From: Chrysomallon squamiferum | Lineage: Eukaryota; Mollusca; Gastropoda; Neomphalida; Peltospiridae | Assembly (NCBI GenBank): GCA_012295275.1 | Contig: CM022665.1 | Span: forward strand, 45,548,595 to 45,612,594 | Direction: 5' to 3' | Length of the DNA: 64,000 bases | The notes under the pieces: model-generated | Seen by the model: only the letters and a program-made list of their open reading frames with translations | What the model was told of the DNA's origin: nothing | Database searches by the model: none | Shown: piece by piece, positions 1-13,058 of the stretch | Numbering within the stretch: position 1 is the stretch's first letter | Layout: every line of letters starts with the position of its first letter | Translations under genes and position numbers: made by a program

Positions 1-396
1 ATTCTATCCATTTTGACATTGTTTATCGTTTTTCTTTGTTTTTTCTTTTTCTTTATTTTTTAAAGAAAAATGAGAGAGATAAAAATCATGAAAATTAAAT
101 CAGGTGATTTAAATTATTTTAAAATGTGTAATATATTAAAAGTTTAATAAGAACATTATATTAAAAAACTGAATAGATCGAACAATCAGTCTGAATTAAA
201 AATAATCTGTATAGCCAAAACATTCTTAACGCAGGTTGCTGATACTGTGTATGAAATTGAAATCGAACATGACAGTTTCTGCCAAATGCCTTTTAATTTT
301 ATAATTTATTTTCTTACTTATTTCTTGAATTTGTATCAGTGTGTGGATAAAACAGTATATACATTTTTGTGCGTGCTTGTTAAGTTATTTGTCTTT

Positions 397-443
<47 letters not shown>

Positions 444-645
444 CATCCGTTTTAATTATTTTTGTTAATGTAAATCATTCATTATGATTGTATCTCCATG
501 GTGTAATTCATTTCAGAGATGGAGTTGGTAGCGAGATTGATCCTTATAGGTGCTCACATTGGGCTAAGTTTTGTTCCAACCACTGCTCCACTATTGGTTT
601 ATAAAATATCATGGTTGTGTGCTTTGCTTTCCTTAGAATCAACGT

Positions 646-826
<181 letters not shown>

Positions 827-914
827 TGTATTTAAATTTAAACATTCCTTGGGAAGTAATGCTCTTGTTTTAATCAAGTAATTTAACAAGCTGATACATT
901 ATTAAATGTATAAA

Positions 915-948
<34 letters not shown>

Positions 949-1975
949 GAAAGAAACAACTAAGAATCTGCAAGTTAAAATAAGACTAAAAATTCAGTGA
1001 GGTAATTCTCCACATTGAATTTGTACAATATATTTGACATACAAGACAAAAATGTACATCATTTAGTCATATTACGCATGTTGGGTTTTTTATGGTGTAT
1101 CCATTATATTTACCAAAATGTAAAATCATTACATTTATTATAACAAAATTAATATTGTAAAATATTTGACAAAATATATGTCAGTAGTTTTGGAAATGTA
1201 AGCAGGTTTAAAATGTGTCAGTATGCTAGTCAGCTTGTTTCTATTATTATTTTTTTTTTTTCTTATTTCAAATACTTTGTATCTGGCCATGTTAAAAAAT
1301 TACATTTTGATATATCCATGATATATACGATACGGTGCAAATAAGATATAATAAAATACAGTTTGTAGCTTGTATATTTTTATATATTTCGAAAATAGTA
1401 TAAATTCACTCAACATAATAAACAAATCAGTTTACAGAGATATCAGTTGTTCTGGTTTTTTTTTGTGTTTTTAAATTTGGATTTTTTTTTTTGTTTTTAC
1501 AAATAATTGGACTCATGAAAAAGGTTTTATCTTAAGCTCCATTAAACAACTTTCCATTAGCCAGTGTTTAATGGTAAAACTGCATACAGCAGACTGATTT
1601 CTTTTGTTTTGATAGAATAATGTTAAACATTTCAGAGGAATCTTGCAATATTTTTGTCGTTTTTAATTAGCAGAACTACAAAGCACTTTCACCATTAACT
1701 TGCATATACCTCTGCTTTGATGTTCAAGCCACCGATCTGTGGTATGATGAAGGGTAAACAAACAAACAGGACTCAAAGACAATCTATAATCAGTCTATAA
1801 ATGGTTTATTAACAGGCTCAGTCATCCTATATTTTTAAAGAGAAAAAGAAAAATGGAAAGAAAAACAAAACCACCAAGACACAATACCTGCTATTTTATT
1901 TCCTCTTAAGATGGACAAAAAGCAACATTTATACAACTGCTCAGTTTTAAGGTTAAAAAGCTGTTTTATTTTCTC

Positions 1976-2156
1976 TGAATTTGTAGATTTTATATAATAC
2001 AGGCATCTTTGAAGTGTTTTTAACATATAATACCTTAATCCAGATAAAAAAAAATTAAAGTAAATGAAGCTCACTATATACAAATTCTCTGAATTGGTAG
2101 ATTTTATATAATACAGGCATCTTTGAAGTGTTTTTAACATATAATACCTTAATCCA
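1976..2156. repeat. Two-copy direct repeat, about 65 bp each, period about 115 bp
   Basis: The block running from a GTAGATTTTATATAATACAG core to TAATACCTTAATCCA occurs twice, near 1982 and 2097, with almost no mismatches. The space between them is AT-rich. No coding role is visible. Confidence 0.85.
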
Positions 2157-3400
2157 CATACATTTTTTTTAATTTTTCTATGTTAAACGTATATTAAACA
2201 AATGTAAAAAAACAAAAACAATAGCAAAGACACTGCTTCTGACAATGTCGTGGATGATTTAATGTAACTGTCATAGCAAAAACCAAATCCTAACAATATT
2301 AATATTTTCAATTCATGAAATTTATATACTATCGTAAAAAGATGAAGTCAATTTTTATTCAGAAAAATACACTGCATAATCATGTTTGCTGAGACAAATG
2401 CCCCAGTTCTTGTTTATAAACGCACTGTCTTTAAAATAACAAAATCTATTTTTAAAAGCTATTATAATATCCTATCCCGCTATTTAAATTTCCATGTCTG
2501 TGTAAATTTCTGATTTATTTGTTTTAGTGTTTGCCTGATTTCTTCTGAGACAGATTGATTTTGTCTCCCATACTTACAGCCATCCCCTGAAAAATAAAAT
2601 AAAAATTAAAAAAATGTAATATCACAGTAAAATATTTATATGCATATTGTCACAGCAATGCATTTTTAATTTCAACCATGAACTAATTTATAGATATGAA
2701 ATAATCCTTCCTCCCAGAATATTTTCATCTGCGGATGACTAGATATCAACTGAAATTCAATTATACTGCTGAATGTATTTAATTTAATTTTTTTTTTTTT
2801 TTTTTAAAATTTTGATAGAACATTAATAAAAATATAAATCTACAGCCCTTTCCTAATCTACATCTGTGATCAGAATAATGTATTTAATTTTTTTAAAATC
2901 AAATAAAAAATCAGTGTAAATACAAACCTGGCTCTTAGCTCTGATTCTGATATGGCCTTGTACTGGGGCATCTTTACCTAAATGAGCTGGCTTCTCAATA
3001 CTTAGATTGGCCAGTACATCTTCTCCAAAGATAGATCTAGCATAGAGGTTGGCAGCCATGAAACCAGTCTCCTGAAATAGCCTGGCAACAAACATTTACA
3101 TTAAATAACTCGATTATTAAAAAGCAAACACAAAGAAGAAGAAAAAAAGAAGAAAAAAAAGAGCCAAAAACGATAAAAATAATAAAAAGACAAATAAAAT
3201 AGAAATAAAAAAACAATCCACTTAAATAATAATGAAAAAAACAAGTTTCAGTTATTTTTAAATAATAATGAAAAAAATGCTAGTTAAATTAATTCATTTG
3301 TTTTGTCAAAGCAGCTCAGTTTTACTCAGGAAAGAATAAATTTATTAAAACAGTAAACTGAAATAACACATTTTTAATGTTTATTCATCATTATTTATTT

Positions 3401-3402
<2 letters not shown>

Positions 3403-3433
<31 letters not shown>
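3403..3433. repeat. (TA)n microsatellite
   Basis: A run of about 15 TA units inside the COPB1 remnant intron. Confidence 0.95.
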
Positions 3434-3438
<5 letters not shown>

Positions 3439-4187
3439 CAGAAAGAAAGCAAGCACTTGTCTTGCACCATTTATGACTGCAAACAATTACTTCAGACAAG
3501 ATTTTTAATGGCTATAAATCATTCAGTGCCAGTGGCAATTTCATCAGAAAATAACCCCAATATAAACATTTAAAAAAAATTATTGCACTAAGCCAGGGTA
3601 AATGTTTAAATAATTTTTAAAAAATCAAACAGTCAAACCTTTTTTTTTTAAAGGGTATCCAAAATGTGATACCAAATAACAAAAAAGTAAAAAAAAATCA
3701 GTGATAAAAGAATAAATAAAAACACAAAACAAAATAAGAACATTTTAAAATATTATAACAATAATCAGGAAACTGGTTAATTAAATTTAATTTGTTTGTC
3801 AAAGTTCACTATTCAATCAATTTAAATGAATGAACCAAAAATACCTCAATATATTTTAATATTTACAATTACCAGATAATAATAATTTTGTTAAACATTA
3901 TTACTTATTGTTACTTTGATGGCAAATTCTTTTCTCTTTGAATAATGATTATATGAGAAAGCAGGTCTGCAATCATCACTCTGTTGGCTATTTCAATCAA
4001 CTAGCAGCAAGGGAATTTTTATATATGCTTTCCCACAGACAGAAAAATGCATAGTGGCCTTTATTTTGCTCTGAGGAACAAGAGGCACACTAAAGAGGCC
4101 TGATTGTGTCATGTGTTCTACCCAGGACATTTAGTCCACTCCTGTGTAAATCAAAACCATAAAATATATCTGAACAACTGAACTAAC

Positions 4188-4240
4188 CTTGTAAATAAGT
4201 TCTACTATAACAAGTTGCAAAATGTCATAGAATGATGTCA
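4188..4240 (-). pseudogene. COPB1: COPB1 exon 5 remnant (3' half)
   Basis: The reverse strand reads ILQLVIVELIYK followed by an intact donor (AAG|gttag), matching the end of the COPB1 exon seen whole at 14867-14959. The 5' half is gone: sequence jumps directly into downstream intron sequence shared with 24330. It sits out of order inside the C-terminal block, so it marks a partial extra copy of the duplicated unit. Confidence 0.7.
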
Positions 4241-4311
4241 TTTTTAGCATTCTCTGTTGTTTTCAAGTAGGTGTATATGTATATATATTTACAAGTGAAT
4301 GTGTATGTACA

Positions 4312-4312
<1 letters not shown>

Positions 4313-4346
<34 letters not shown>

Positions 4347-4450
4347 CAGAGTACATGTATATATGTCTACAAAGTGTATGTATGAATGTGTGTGCACATA
4401 TCTGTATGTATGTATATATCAGTGTGTGTGTGTGTGCGCGTGTGTGCATG
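4313..4450. repeat. (TG)n microsatellites
   Basis: Two GT/TG runs with intervening TATG-type sequence. The same array type recurs at the equivalent place in the other units (near 6970, 15300 and 24478). Confidence 0.95.
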
Positions 4451-4854
4451 TGCTCAGTGGTCTGGAAGATAGAAATTTAACATTGATCAAATATTTGTTA
4501 TTTTTTTTAAATTTTATTATCAACTTTCTGCAGCATAAAGAGTCAATTATTATCATACAAACTGACAAAAATGAAAAATAAAAGTTTCAGAAGTATTTAA
4601 AAAAGAAAACAATATCTAATAATGTGAAATAACTTTTTTCTTGGTTTCTCAAAAAATGTCATTAAACACACATTCTTGATTTATAGTTAAATGATTTTGT
4701 TCACTGGGTTTTTAACAATCTAAGATTTAACCACTGAGGAATTATTATTTAACAAAATACAAAATAAATTTCAAAAAAGAAAAAGAAAAATGGAATCTGT
4801 GCGCATTTAGTACTGATCCCCCTTAGTCATAGAAAGAAATGGCAGAGATACATG

Positions 4855-5090
4855 CTTCATATATTACATTTTGTAATATGATCACAGTGCATTTCATTGC
4901 ATCTGTATGAAACTGACAATAATCTAGGTAACACAATACAAAGGATCATTACTCTGCAGTTTTTGGCAAGTCATAAAAGAGAGATTGGAGAAATATAATT
5001 CATTTTTTAATATGATCACAGTGCATTTCATTGTTATCTGTATGAAACTGATAATAACCTAGGTAACACAATACAAAGAAACATTACTTA
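4855..5090. repeat. Tandem repeat of about 130 bp, first occurrence
   Basis: A unit containing GATCACAGTGCATTTCATTG, then TCTGTATGAAACTG and CCTAGGTAACACAATACAAA, occurs twice here. It recurs in pairs or singly at about 7560-7800, 16245-16435 and 25262-25350. In those units it precedes the first exon of the PHYHIP-like gene. Here the PHYHIP-like gene is missing. Confidence 0.8.
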
Positions 5091-6790
5091 GCATTTACTA
5101 GGAAGTCATATAGTTTACCTGACACAGATAACACCTTCCACTGGTTTTAGTTCTCCTCCAGTATTCATCTGGAATATTTGTATCTTATGTATTATATCTT
5201 TTTAAAATGAAATTGTTAACATTTAATTAAATTCCACAGTTTTTCCCCCCCCGTTTAAGAAAACAAAATGCAATTATCTGTGAAAATTAGTTAATTTGTT
5301 AATAGCCAATAGATTCAGGTGTTTAAAATTTTGATTAAATTCGTTATCTTTATTTTGTAATACAAATATAAAAAATAAAAACAAAAAATAATTAAAGGTA
5401 ATGTTTTGTATTTTCATGAAAGTTTTCTCTTGCAGAAATAAAATATTTACCTTGTTCAGCTTGGATGCTCCTGAAGGATCAGTCTCCTTCTTGGCTGTCA
5501 TACCAAGAGCCTGTGACAAAGTCAGTTCAAACAGATTCTGAAATAAACAAAATTGTAACAATTTAAACCAACAGTCTAAGTATATTAATAATAACTAACT
5601 AAGGTATAAACAGTATTTAAATATTAATTTCTTTTGATTAGTAACAACTTATACTAAAAATAAGCAAACAGTAAATAAAAGAAAGAATGTAAAAGATGGA
5701 AAATATTTAGAATATATTTGGTTATGTATGTACTTTAGAAAAACAGTGACAGTAACAACAACAACAGCCTTCTTATTCATAAATAACACAAAAATAAAAA
5801 TAAATAAACACATGCCACCCACCCAGAATTATATGAATTTCATAAAATACAGATTACATACTGGTAACACATACAATAGTACTGCAGAGATTTTTCCTAC
5901 AAAACTGAAAGTAAACTATGACAACACACAAACTTGCCTCTCCAGGTCCCAGGTCAGCTCTGTTGAACAGCTGAGAGAAATTGATGGGATCATCAGCTTG
6001 AACCCGTACAACCTTCTTTTGTGCAGCCTGTTATTAAAAAAAAAAAATAATAATTTATACATTCTATTTCTTAATTTATTCTCAACAGCCAAAACTATAC
6101 TTCAAATTATATAACATTTACAGCAGACTTTTAACAGTTCTAGTGGAGATTTCATCAAAAAAACACCAACATAAACATTTTAGAAATAATTATTGCACTA
6201 ATTCAAATTAAATTTAAGCAGGGTAAATGATTAAACAATTTAAAAAAAAAAATCAACAAACAAACAATAATTAAACATTTTTTTTTTTAAAGGATATGCA
6301 TTATATACCAAATGAACAAAAAAGTGTAAAAAAAAAAAAAGGGATAAAATAAATAAATAAAAACAAAAAACATCAAAAATAAAAAAATATATTAATAATC
6401 AGGAAACCAGTGAACTCAATAAAATATACAACTTTGTGAAAGTTCGGTATTCAATCAATTTGAATGAATGAACCAAAAATACCTCAAACTATTTTAATAT
6501 TTACAATTACATTATTACTTACTCTTTGATGGCAAGTACTTTTCTCTTTGAATAATGATTATATGAGAAAGCAGATCTGCAATCATCACCCTGTGGGCTA
6601 TTTCAATCAACTAGCAGATTTAAAAAAAACTTTATATATGTACTTTACCAGAGACAGGAAAATGCATAGTGGCCTTTTAATTAGCTATGAGGAACAAGTG
6701 GCAAAGTAAAGGGGCCTGATTGTGTCATTTGTTCTAACCAGGAAATTTAGTCCACTCCTATGTAAATAAAATGTATATAAAGTAAACTAA

Positions 6791-6883
6791 CTTGTAAATA
6801 AGTTCTACAGTAACAAGTTGCAAAATGTCACCGAATGACGTCACTTGGTCAATGCAGCTTCTGAGATAATTTAAAGCCTGTTT
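6791..6883 (-). pseudogene. COPB1: COPB1 exon 5 copy, unit A
   Basis: This minus-strand 93-nt exon reads [19 protein letters not shown] then [12 protein letters not shown], a clear match to the helical-repeat N-terminal region of coatomer beta. The acceptor is present. The donor has lost one G (AAG followed by ttag instead of gttag), so normal splicing would shift the frame. The partner exon [12 protein letters not shown], which should follow, is absent from this unit. Confidence 0.8.
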
Positions 6884-6966
6884 CTGAAAAGGTAAACAAG
6901 ATTAAACTTAAATTTTTAGCATTCTCTGTTTTCAAGTAGGTGTATATTTACAAATGAGGGTATGTA

Positions 6967-6969
<3 letters not shown>

Positions 6970-7018
<49 letters not shown>

Positions 7019-7166
7019 TATATAGGTGTATATTCAGAGTACATGTATATGTGTGTACAAAGTATGTATGAACATGTGTGTGCATATCTGTATTTATGTA
7101 TATATTGATTGTGTGTGTGTCTGGAAACAGTATGTATAAATATCTGTACATATATATATATGTGTG

Positions 7167-7215
<49 letters not shown>
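6970..7215. repeat. (TG)n microsatellites
   Basis: Two long TG runs (about 6970-7018 and 7158-7214) joined by TATG-rich sequence, equivalent to the arrays at 4313 and 24478. Confidence 0.95.
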
Positions 7216-7216
<1 letters not shown>

Positions 7217-7559
7217 CACACATCTGGAAGCTAGACATTTAATATCTCACCATTGATGAGATATTACTATATTTGTTATTTTAAGTGTTTTATTATTAAC
7301 TTTCTGCAGTACAAATAGTCAAGTACTATTATACAGACTGAACAGACTGAACAGACTGAAAACACAAAATTCAGAAATATTTTAAAAAAAGGAAAAAAAA
7401 ATGTTTTTCAACTGATAATGTGAAATAATGACAATTTTGGACAATATAAAACAAAAAAAAAAAAAAAAAAAAAGAAATGATATTAACACATAATTCTTGA
7501 TTTCTAGTTAAATGATTTTCTTAGCTATTAGCTATAGAAAAGAGACGGCAGAGATATAC

Positions 7560-7800
7560 TGCTTTATATAATACATTTTATAATAGTATCACAGTGCATT
7601 GCATTGTATCTGTATGAAACTGGTAATAACCTAGGTAACACAATACAAACAAACATTACTCGTCAGTTTTTGGTGGGTCATAGAACAGAAATTGGAAAAA
7701 TATAATACATTTTGTAATATGATCACAATGCATTTCATTGTATCTGTATGAAACTGGTAATAACCTAAGTAACGCAATACATTACTCATCAGTTTTTATG
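7560..7800. repeat. Tandem repeat of about 130 bp, upstream of PHYHIP-like A
   Basis: Two copies of the unit described at 4855-5090, ending about 220 bp before the start codon of PHYHIP-like A. Confidence 0.8.
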
Positions 7801-8018
7801 AAGTATATAAATAGCAAGTCATATACCTTTACCCAACACAGATAGCACCTTCTACTGATACTAATACTCCTCCAGTGTTCATCTTATAAGTAATGGTAAA
7901 AAATGTTGTGAGTGGATATATCTGATTATCACAAGGAAAGAGTTAAATAAGTAGTTTATGAAAGTGAAGACAATTGTCGCTTCTAAATTGTTGATTTGTG
8001 ACAAATTTTACATCTGAG

Positions 8019-8058
8019 ATGGCTGAAAACGAGCAACAGGTATGTTTCTAGGGAGATT

Positions 8059-8092
<34 letters not shown>

Positions 8093-8582
8093 ATAATAAT
8101 TGTGCTTTGTTTAACATTTTTTTCAGTTAAAGAGTTGTGAAAAGTTTTTATTTTTATTTATTTGTTTTTTATCACAGTAACAAAGACTTAGTTTTACATC
8201 TAGTTATTGTTTTTGTTTCAGGGTGTAGAACTGAGTCTGCTTTTAATGGAATCTCAAGTAACCATACACATCACGTGGTCAAAGGTAGAAATTCATCATC
8301 TCTGTATGGTTTTCTCTAAAGAATCAGAGAATCCTACTTTCATGTTTATTTCTCCTGACTCTTCTAGAAGAGAGTTTGATATCTCTGATGTTTTCCCACC
8401 TGATGGTACATGCAGGGATATCTTTGTGTATGGATTGCAAAAGACAGATCATTGTCAAATGTTCAATGTATGCTCAAGTTCAGTAGTAACACTGACTGAA
8501 GGTACGTTTTAGATGTGTGATTTTAAAGTTAATTAAGACAGTATAAGATTCATGTTAACCTCATCCATTTAATATCAATATT

Positions 8583-8621
<39 letters not shown>

Positions 8622-11121
8622 TATTATTATTATTCTCTTTAAGGTGAACCAGAACAGACAGTTACTCTGCCTGAAGGACACGATGTGCAACGTATGAGTA
8701 TTACTTCAGTCTGTGAGATTCATGAAGTAAGAACTATTACTAACTCAAATAGTACAAAGAAAACTATATATTGAAAGATCTCTCAAAAATATAAATTATA
8801 TTAACTAATTATTTATTCATAGAGACTAAAATGCAGTCAAGTAATATAATAGTATTTTAATTATTATTGAATTCCATATTAGACTAGAATTGTTTTATGT
8901 TTAATGTTCTTTGATTCAGATCACTTTCAATCATCTACGATATATTCATATTCACAATGTCAAAATGTTCTTATTTTAATTTTGAAAGTGATTATTTATA
9001 TAATTTATTTTTTATTTTATTTTTTTGAGGATCCAGAGGTTTTGCAATCAGAGGACAATGCAGGAAAGATAACGTTCAAACTGGAAGGATCTGCTTGTGA
9101 GTTACGTCAGGATGTACTTATTGTCATACAACATCCTGAAAGTAATCCACAGGATGAAAAATTCTTATTTGGAGCTTTTAACACATCATCCATTGAAATT
9201 GGAAAAGCATTTTTACCAAGTGAAAAATCAAAAGCCAAAATGTATATTTTTGAAAGAACATATTTTGACACACATATCATGATTTATAAAGTAACAGGGA
9301 CATCGACAGAAAAATCCTTCGAGCCAAAACCTGGGTCACGTTCAGAAGAACAATTGAAATCACCAGGTTTGTATTTTAATTTAGATTTTCTTTATATCTG
9401 CAATAATATATTTCCTTTTATTCTTTGTGAATTCCTAAAATCGCATCTATTTGTTTTAAGTCACTGGGACTAATGTCTTTTGACTGCATTAGCTGCCTTT
9501 CAATATCCAATAATAATAATTACAGGCCCGAACCTTAACTTTTTTCACTTGTACTCAGTACAAACTGGTAGTCTCGTAACATTTTTCAAAAATAGGATAA
9601 AAAAACAAATCAAAAATAGAAATCATTTACCTTAACTCAAGTATGCTTTTACTGTAAGCACTATTTGGGAAAATATGCATTTATGGTAGTTATCATCTTT
9701 GATACATTCAGCCTCTGACATAAAATCATGAAATGTTTTACTATTTTCATCCAGTTATTTTGAAAACTACAAAGAAAATGACAAATATACTCTTTATTTA
9801 AGAAATAAGAGTATATTTGTCATTTTCTTTTGCACAGCTGCCTGTGGCTCAAACCAGAGAAACAATTAACACTGTTATAATGACTCATACCAGGATGATG
9901 TACACAAGAAAGGTGATATTTCAGACACAGATGAATGAAGTGTCTTGAAAACTGTGTAGTCACTGGACAGGCAGAAAAGAAAATGGTAGCCCAGTGGACT
10001 ACTGTGGTTAGAATTCTGATATCCCTGGGGATGTATCAGTAGCTAATGCACTGCTACCATTAAAATTGAACTCTACTCTTATACAAGTCAAGATCTGAAA
10101 TATTTACACTGTGCTGTTATGTAGTCATTCCACTAGAGATGGAAGGCTGAAAGGCATTTTTTGGTTAAACAAAGGAAATGAAGCTGTACTATGATGATAC
10201 AACATCTAACAAATGTATCAGCTTTAATATCAAGTTGCTAACTGACATCAATGATAACAAAATATTACACCAGCTATTAATTAAATAAAAATTAATGTTT
10301 TTGTATGTTGTTTTTAAAAGGTTTATCAGAGCTTACACATTATAAAATACATGATAAATCATAAATAAAATCATACTGATTCTTAATTATCTAGTAACAT
10401 CAATGAATAATGTAAACATAAAAAAAACTTTGTTTTTGTTTTTTCAGAGATGACAAGAAGTGAATTAGACACACTAATGGAAAAAGCCAGCAATTTTGCG
10501 GAAGGAAAACAAATGTACACACTAACACACTTGTTCAGGAACAAAGATCTTTCATATTTTCAAAATATTTGGGAAAATGATGGAATAATGAAGAAATATC
10601 GCAAAGATTACAATGGTGACCCTGCTTCCTGTATTAATGGAACCATTGATGGTTTGTTCATCAGTGCATTTATAAATCCATTCACAGAAGGACCACCAGA
10701 TATTTCCCCTTTTGGTCCAATACGCATCAACATTCCTGCTAAAAACATCCTCAATGAAAATACCAACATGTATTTTGCAGACTTTTACTGTTTTCCTATC
10801 AGTGAAGATAGAAGAAAGTATCATTATGTCACTGTGGTTGTCACAGAAAGAGATTCAATGACAGACCAGTTCTGCAACAACAAGCTTTTGCCACTGGATC
10901 CATCAAACAACCCGTTCATAAAAGTGTGTGACAATGGAGTAGAAGTGAAAGAAGATCCGATTGTAGAGGTGTTTTATACAGAAAATATAAAAATTCCATC
11001 ACGAGAAGAGGAAAATGATGAAATCTATTATGAAGATATTGAAGTTATAGGTGAAGGCGGAAGTAAAATGTACGGTATACCAAAAGATGATTCATGCCGT
11101 ATTTGTTCAATAAATAGATGA
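8019..11121 (+). CDS. PHYHIPL: PHYHIP-like protein, copy A (five exons, 464 aa)
   Basis: Exons by splice consensus are 8019-8039, 8222-8501, 8644-8726, 9030-9366 and 10448-11121, with phases 0-1-0-1. All are open and total 465 codons including TGA. The last exon matches the C-terminal domain of phytanoyl-CoA hydroxylase-interacting protein: NMYFADFYCFPISED, then KYHYVTVVVTERDS and LLPLDPSNNPFIKVC, ending in a CRIC motif. The vertebrate protein has the same order and ends in a similar CxxC. Exons 2 and 4 look like two beta-sandwich (possibly fibronectin-III-like) domains, for example QVTIHITW and DVLIVIQHP. That makes it longer than vertebrate PHYHIP, which is about 330 aa from memory. There is no signal peptide or membrane segment, so it is probably cytosolic. 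The vertebrate protein binds phytanoyl-CoA hydroxylase; the role here is unknown. It lies antisense within a COPB1-like intron. Family assignment is strong; the exact ortholog is not. Confidence 0.88.
9771..9830. repeat. Near-perfect hairpin in intron 4 of PHYHIP-like A
   Basis: Arms 9771-9799 and 9803-9830 are inverted repeats with a 3-nt loop and a single extra T. The same hairpin is at about 18246-18305 in copy B but not in copy C. It could be a foldback element remnant or a small-RNA precursor; nothing here decides between them. Confidence 0.9.
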
Positions 11122-13058
11122 GCTGTGAATTTATGCTTGAATTTGTTAACTGTTCAAAACTGTTTTACTTAATGATCCCACATTGTGAAGTATTTACTGA
11201 AGTTACTAATATGTTATATTGTATCTATAATCAATTTGGTTTTATTAACATTTCATGTCAGACAACAGGCCTCAAGCCAAGTTGGATTTTAAGAAAACTG
11301 ACTTATTTCTCACGTCTGGGTAAGGAAATGTTTTTAAATATATATAATGATGCTAAAAGTTTGGGTTTATTCAGTTGTGTTTTCACTGATTGCAACAAAG
11401 CATCTATAAAAACAAATAATCACATAAAAACAAGTTAATTTGAACTATTCAGATACACTGCACATATGCATATATTAACTGTCACTTAAAGACAGGCCTG
11501 TAGGCAGATAAAAATTAATAAGAAGTTTGTACATAATAAATCCTAATTTACCAATAGTGAATATCTTATTCTTGAAATATTTATACATGCACTTGTATCT
11601 GCTGTACATTTTATAAATTTAATGTTGACTTGCACATACTTTCATCAACAATGAGGTCTGCATCAACATATTTTTTTTCAAAGTTTCTTTCTACACATGT
11701 AAATGTTTCTTTAAATACATTCATACGAACTCCTATGATTGAATGTTGTTATTAGCAATAGTTAGCTTTTTTCTTAACCTTTTGTTCTAAATGTAATTCA
11801 TGGATTCAAGGACAAAGAATATCAGAATCAAACCATTTCAGCATGCAAGTTATTTTTCAGTTGCAAAAATAATCACAATTTTATATTTTTATATTAACTG
11901 CAACACCAGGCAAGTAATCTAAATAAATGTCATGCTCATATTAATTACAAATCTAAATACAGAACAAATTTAAATATTTTTATATACTTGTATAAATAAT
12001 ATTTGTTATTTTAATAGAATGTGTCTGTAATTGTATATTGTATACTCTCTGACTTGTGGCAACTAATATTTTAATGACAGCCATGCTGGAGGAAAGAGAT
12101 TCTTGTTTTCTTGTAGCTTTGTTTTGTAAAAAAGAACTAAATTTTGAACAAATACACATTTGACTTTGACTTTAGAAACTTTCAGTCTTCTGAAAACATG
12201 TCCCTGTTTTTACAAAGCAATGCTGACTTCACTTGATACGGTTACTGAGAAGTCTTAAAGCAGAAAGTCATTTCCTCAACACTTTGCTACACTTTTATAA
12301 CATGTTTTATTTTCTAATGGACTTCTACAAAACTTTTTCTCTTTGAATAAGATAACAAACCCTGTTCACTGATTTTATTTTGTAAATAATATATTTCTCA
12401 TCTGTTCATAAATTACTTGATCAGTAATTTAATGACACTAGTTATGTGGCACAATTTAATCAGTTGATAATCATTGTTCTAACATTTGTGGTAATGGTGA
12501 ATAAATAATAGTAAAATGTGAACATTTACTTGTGTTATTTGTCTAGGTTAGAATAATAAAATGAAGATCTGATACAGATTAAGTAGCATTAATCCATTAT
12601 CTTAAGTGTCATTTATAAAAAATTTATTTTATTTTATTATTATTATATCTTTTTGTTGGCTAATTAATGTATTTTTTGTAGTATTTTATAAATATTTTCG
12701 CTAATGTATGTTAACATGTTTACTTTATAAACATTTTTACAATGAGCTATATAAATATTAAAGGTGCATTCATTAGTCTCTGGTATTATTTTATTTTTGC
12801 AAAAAATGATTGGACATTTATAAAACTGGAAATATTAAATTTAAATTAAAAAAAATTAAAATTATGTTTCTGCCACAAATGTCTTGGGAAGAATTTGACC
12901 AATTTAAAGATCCAACCCTTATCATGAACTGCTCAAAAATCTACAACACAATTCACTGAACAATTTATATTATGAAATAATTTTATGTATGGTGAGTATC
13001 GAGGTTCTGGGAAGGTTATTTTGATAAAAGTCTGGTAAAGGTAAACATTTTCACTTAC
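11122..13058. other. 3' flank of PHYHIP-like A, shared with B and C
   Basis: This stretch is nearly identical to the flanks after 20518 and after 28386, which shows how recent the duplications are. AATAAA-type signals occur near 11928 and 12499. A short ORF beginning just after the stop is kept in all copies, but only because the copies are young. I see no other gene. Confidence 0.7.

Larger units (their letters stand above)
2524..6027 (-). pseudogene. COPB1: Coatomer subunit beta (COPB1), C-terminal exons, internally deleted
   Basis: COPB1 is a subunit of the COPI vesicle coat acting in Golgi-to-ER traffic. Four minus-strand exons match its C-terminal part in order. They are 5938-6027 (KKVVRVQADDPINFSQLF), 5451-5537 (LTLSQALGMTAKKETDPSG, ending ASKLNK), 2928-3071 ([16 protein letters not shown], then SIEKP and HIRIRAKSQ) and 2524-2586 (GMAVSMGDKINLSQKK then stop). 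All four are phase 0 and open. The junction at 5937 uses a GC donor (GAG|gcaagt). From memory of the vertebrate protein, roughly 180 residues are missing between the second and third exons. I found no exon for them in 3072-5450, and the N-terminal and middle exons are not contiguous with this block. The exons look conserved, but as laid out here they cannot give a normal COPB1. An assembly gap or a functional copy elsewhere is possible. Confidence 0.85.

Noticed and set aside
2853-3095. Possibility that the COPB1 exon extends upstream to the ATG at 3095
   Set aside because: The added residues do not match COPB1 and a good acceptor (tttcag) sits at the start of the conserved part.
10552-10824. 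90-codon minus-strand frame repeated at 19946 and 27817
   Set aside because: It is the exact shadow of the PHYHIP-like last exon in the opposite strand.
11118-11438. ORF of about 70-106 codons just after the PHYHIP-like stop, kept at 19586 and 20530
   Set aside because: It is conserved only because the segments are recent duplicates; it overlaps the stop region and has the look of 3' UTR.
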